Positions 61,220 to 64,000 of a stretch of DNA of 64,000 bases are shown piece after piece. Location: contig NZ_FNDJ01000011.1 in the NCBI RefSeq assembly GCF_900099965.1, forward strand, positions 297,230 to 361,229. Reading direction: 5' to 3'. The position numbers were made by a program, and so were the translations under genes. The notes beneath the pieces were generated by a model. It made no database searches and was not told the origin of the DNA. It worked only from the letters and a program-made list of their open reading frames with translations. The stretch's first letter is position 1; every line of letters starts with the position of its first letter. This stretch comes from Nonomuraea jiangxiensis. Its GTDB lineage: Bacteria; Actinomycetota; Actinomycetes; Streptosporangiales; Streptosporangiaceae.

Positions 61220-62214
61220 CCCTGTGAAGAGGCCGCAGTGTAGATCATGGACGTGACGTCCATCTTCTGCTTGAGCATGCCGGAGTCGAGCATCAGGTCC
61301 GCGACCCGCTGGATGCGCTGGGCGCTCAGCGTGGTCGGGTAGTTGCCCAGGTTGATCGTGGCGGCGGTCTCAGCCGGGATCTTGGTGAAGGTCGGCAGCA
61401 CCTTCGTCACCGCGCTGCGGTCGGTGGCCGCGACGTTCTGGGCCTTGGCCATCGCCCGCTGGAAGGCGGCCAGCGTCTTGGGGTTGTTGGCCACCCACTT
61501 CTCCGTGGCCGCCCAGCCGGTGATCGGCAGGCCCTCGGTCGGGCCGGACATCGTGTCCAGCAGCATGGTCGCGCCGAGTTCCTTCTTGGCCTGGCTGACG
61601 TACGGGTCGGTCATCCAGACGGCGTCCACGTCACCCTTGTCGAGCGCGGAGAGCCAGTTGGTGGTCGGGACCTCGACGTACTGGACGTCCGTCTTGGGGT
61701 CGAGACCGGCGATCTTCAGGTGCGGGTTCATGGTGAGAACGCCCAGACCGGCCAGGGCGTTGACGCCGATCTTCTTGCCCTTCAGGCCGGCGACGTCCTT
61801 GATGGGCGAGCCCTTCTTGACCATGATGCCGAACGCGCCGGCCGCGCCCTGGTAGGAGTCGGCGATGTACTTGAACTTCTCGGTGCCCGCCTCCTGAATG
61901 GTCAGGATGGTGGCGTAGCTGCCGAGGACGACGTCCATGGCGCCGTTGGAGAGCTTGCCCAGCACCATCTGGGGCGCCTGGATGGGCTCCTGCTTGACGT
62001 TGAGGCCCTCTTCCTTGAAGAAGCCTCGCTCGAGGGCGATGAACAGCGGAGCCGAGTCCGCGCCGGGGTACTGGCCGATCAGCAGGTCAGTCTTCATTCC
62101 GCCGGCGGCGGCGCCTGAGCTCTCAGCCTCGTCCCCAGCACTGGAACACCCCGTTGCCACGAGGGTGGCCACAAGCCCAACCAGGGCAACCTGCCCTAAT
62201 GCACCGAACCGCAT
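61216..62214 (-). CDS. NMT1/SsuA-type ABC substrate-binding lipoprotein (module 4)
   Basis: Binding lipoprotein of 332 aa. The ATG at 62214 was chosen for its AAGGAGA ribosome site and signal peptide; the longer frame to 62310 adds a non-conserved leader. Lipobox LVATGCSS. Landmarks: FIALERGFFKEEGLNV, NGAMDVVLGSYATILTI, LKGKKIGVNALAGLGVL and GWAATEKWVANNPKTLAAFQRAMAKAQ. Heads a transporter-amidohydrolase-transporter-cyclase gene chain. Confidence 0.9.
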   Translation of the reverse strand: MRFGALGQVALVGLVATLVATGCSSAGDEAESSGAAAGGMKTDLLIGQYPGADSAPLFIALERGFFKEEGLNVKQEPIQAPQMVLGKLSNGAMDVVLGSYATILTIQEAGTEKFKYIADSYQGAAGAFGIMVKKGSPIKDVAGLKGKKIGVNALAGLGVLTMNPHLKIAGLDPKTDVQYVEVPTTNWLSALDKGDVDAVWMTDPYVSQAKKELGATMLLDTMSGPTEGLPITGWAATEKWVANNPKTLAAFQRAMAKAQNVAATDRSAVTKVLPTFTKIPAETAATINLGNYPTTLSAQRIQRVADLMLDSGMLKQKMDVTSMIYTAASSQG

Positions 62215-62588
62215 TGCGGATCTCCTTCGAACCGGGGGGTAGTGCGAACGGAAGATTGAACGACGGTGGCACCCTAGCGTAGGCAGCTCTTCGCGCTGTA
62301 CAGAGATCACCGGAAATTAACTAGATATATCTCCATATATGCCGATTTGCAACTGTTTGTCCGGTTATTCATGACATTCCCTCTTGACTTCGCACGCCTG
62401 GGGAAGGTGTTGTGTTTTGCGTGAAATGATGAGCCGTGTGTCGACTGCGCGCTTTGCGGTATTGGCCGATCTCTGGTTGATGTGCTCCAATTAGCTCTCG
62501 CCCCAAGGGTGCGTCCGCGTCACACGGTTAACAACACGTGACGTGATCGCCGTGCACCAGACCATCCGAGGAGAGGTTGCGGAGGCTA
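62215..62588. other. Divergent intergenic region between module 4 and conservon 5
   Basis: 374 bases without a gene, AT-richer near 62315-62365. It contains TTGGCCGAT (62462-62470), the conservon element (62481-62496) and the GAGAGGTTGCG leader (62571-62592). No riboswitch core was recognised in front of the module 4 binding protein. Confidence 0.5.
62462..62496 (+). promoter_or_regulatory. Conservon upstream element, copy 5 (extended)
   Basis: TTGGCCGAT (62462-62470) followed by TGTGCTCCAATTAGCT (62481-62496), 92 nt before the cvnA5 start. The two-part layout matches the one before cvnA3. Confidence 0.55.
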
Positions 62589-64000
62589 GTGAAGACTGTT
62601 GTCCCCTCTGTGGGCGGGGATCAGGGCTTAACCGAGGAAGCCCTCCGACAGGCGTCCCATAGGGCGCAGACACCCGCGCCGAGTGGCGCGGGCGCCGCCG
62701 GCAACCGACGGACGGGGGCTCGCTTCGCCCTGCGTAACTGGCGAGTACGTTCCAAGCTGTTGGTCCTGGTCCTCATCCCGACCCTCGCCGCGCTCGTGTT
62801 CGGTGGTCTGCGAGTCACCACCTCGATCGCCACCGCCGGCGAGTACGCACAGGTCAACCAGGTGGCCGTGCTCGCGAGCCAACTGACCTCCCTCGCTCAC
62901 GAAGTCGAGGTCGAGCGCGACCTCACCGCCAGATACGTCGCTCTGGGACGACGCGGCGGGACCGACGCTCCGTCGGATGTGTCCGCCCAGTACGAGACCG
63001 TCGACAAGCTCGTCGTCGCGGTCAGGTCCGGCGTCGAGAGCCTGGCGGCCTCCGGCAGCACCCAGGCGCCGGAGGCACTGCGCATCAGGAACCGCCTCGA
63101 CGAGCTCGCCACCTCCCGCAAGAACGCGATCGAGTCCGAGCTCGACGTCAACTCCGTCATCGAGCTGTACGACCGGAGCATCTCGGACCTGCTCTCCCTG
63201 AACGACACGATCGACCAGGGCGCCGTGGACAAGGAGCTGTCCGCGAGCGTGGCGGGCTTCGCCGCGCTGGCCCGAGCCAAGCAGTACGTCTCCACCCAGC
63301 GCGCGTTGCTCGTGGCCGCCCTGGCCACCAGGGCGTTCGGCAAGAACGAACTCGACGACTTCATCGCCGCCCGGGCCCAGAAGAACAGCGAGCTGGCCAC
63401 CTTCAGATCGCAGGTCTCGCTCTCGCTCCGCCAGACGTACGACGACGTGGTCAGCGGCAGCGCCGTGGACCGCGCCGAAGTCCTCGCCGCCCGCGCCCTG
63501 TTCCTGCAGGACGCCGGGCTCCCGCTGGCGGACGTCAAGCTCGGCCTCACCCGTGACGGCAAGTCCTGGTTCAACGCCATCAGCGAGACCATCGACGGAA
63601 TGCGCAACGTCGAGAAGCAGGCGGCCGAGAGCATCGTGCTGCGCAGCCGCACGCTGGAGGGCGCCGAGCAGCAGAGCGCCGTAATCATCGGTGGCGTGAT
63701 CGTCGCCCTGCTCATCCTCGTCCTGCTGGTCACGGTGTTCATGGCGCGTTCGCTGAGCGGCCCGCTGCGCAGGCTGCGCCGGGAAGCGCTGTTCATCGCC
63801 GGACGCCGGCTGCCCGACACCGTCCGCCAGCTACGCGAGGCCGAGGCGGTCAGCGAACCCGAGGTCGAACCCATCGGAGTCGCCTCCAACGACGAGATCG
63901 GTGAAGTCGCGCGGGCGTTCGACGAGGTGCACCGTGAGGCGGTGCGGCTGGCGGGTGAGGAGTCCCGGCTGCGCAGCAACGTCAACGCGATGTTCGTGAA
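62589..64000 (+). CDS. cvnA: Conservon 5 sensor kinase-like protein CvnA (partial)
   Basis: The reading frame is open from the GTG at 62589 to the window end (470 codons) and is cut there. The N-terminus has a 50-residue variable leader, then LRNWRVRSKLLVLVLIPT (TM1), a NIT-like sensor region, TM2 (VIIGGVIVALLILVLLVTVFMA), HAMP and the start of the conserved SRLRSNVNAMFV segment. The histidine helix, ATPase domain and tail lie beyond the edge, as presumably do cvnB-D. The last 110 bases match cvnA4 at 109 positions. Confidence 0.85.
   Translation, partial: MKTVVPSVGGDQGLTEEALRQASHRAQTPAPSGAGAAGNRRTGARFALRNWRVRSKLLVLVLIPTLAALVFGGLRVTTSIATAGEYAQVNQVAVLASQLTSLAHEVEVERDLTARYVALGRRGGTDAPSDVSAQYETVDKLVVAVRSGVESLAASGSTQAPEALRIRNRLDELATSRKNAIESELDVNSVIELYDRSISDLLSLNDTIDQGAVDKELSASVAGFAALARAKQYVSTQRALLVAALATRAFGKNELDDFIAARAQKNSELATFRSQVSLSLRQTYDDVVSGSAVDRAEVLAARALFLQDAGLPLADVKLGLTRDGKSWFNAISETIDGMRNVEKQAAESIVLRSRTLEGAEQQSAVIIGGVIVALLILVLLVTVFMARSLSGPLRRLRREALFIAGRRLPDTVRQLREAEAVSEPEVEPIGVASNDEIGEVARAFDEVHREAVRLAGEESRLRSNVNAMFV

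Overview
The window comes from a high-GC actinomycete. The evidence is strong G/C bias at third codon positions, frequent GTG starts, 4-nt stop/start overlaps, an iron box, GlnR-type boxes, a sigma-R-type promoter, and above all conservons (cvnABCD), which are an actinobacterial hallmark. A Streptosporangiaceae-like host is plausible, but that is inference. No rRNA, tRNA, phage gene, transposase or CRISPR array was seen.

Layout. 1-2155: an SDR oxidoreductase, a remnant of an M20 (allantoate amidohydrolase-like) gene, and hutF. 2415-4461: an HrdD-like sigma factor behind a GGGAAT-N18-GTT promoter, facing an iron-siderophore binding lipoprotein with a perfect 19-bp iron box. 4501-8681: amtB-glnK-glnD behind a multi-box GlnR region; the glnK-glnD junction is amplified about four times. 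8816-13165: conservon 1. 13162-14145: two decayed gene ends and an autoregulated TetR gene. 14199-20808 (minus): betaine/choline ABC operon (ATPase, double-domain permease, two binding proteins) ending in a choline-dehydrogenase-like GMC enzyme. 21151-25122: conservon 2. 25148-27288 (minus): SIS protein and a glucosamine-kinase-like phosphotransferase, divergent from a PotDBCA-type ABC operon (27407-31236); then TetR (minus), a GT1 glycosyltransferase and an aminobutyraldehyde-DH-like enzyme (to 34727). The two divergent promoter regions share a TTGAA-N6-TTCAA operator. 34905-39576: conservon 3. 39826-39906: three 27-bp repeats. 39912-43537 (minus): NMT1/SsuA-type ABC module 1, the only one of four with an ATPase. 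44053-48305: conservon 4. 48480-49871: aldehyde dehydrogenase. 49915-52525 (minus): ABC module 2, then an O-methyltransferase (minus) and a second methyltransferase (plus). 54652-62214 (minus): ABC module 4, cyclic amidohydrolase, ABC module 3 (binding protein frameshifted) and a cyclase-family hydrolase. 62589-end: conservon 5, cut by the window edge.

How it fits together. Five conservons (membrane sensor kinase-like CvnA, roadblock CvnB, DUF742 CvnC, small GTPase CvnD) alternate with nutrient and osmolyte import clusters. All five cvnA genes carry a related 15-bp element (TGTGYYCNAATKRSC-like) 67-92 nt upstream of the start, and four of five share a GAGRGGTTGCG translation-initiation leader. 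Near-identical patches between cvn4 and cvn5, and between cvnD3 and cvnD4, suggest ongoing gene conversion. The most unusual candidates are this conservon array with its shared cis-element and conserved tail motifs, and the 39.9-62.2 kb block of four SBP-permease-permease modules sharing one ATPase with a hydantoinase-like enzyme and a cyclase, which may take up and open a cyclic amide or ureide.
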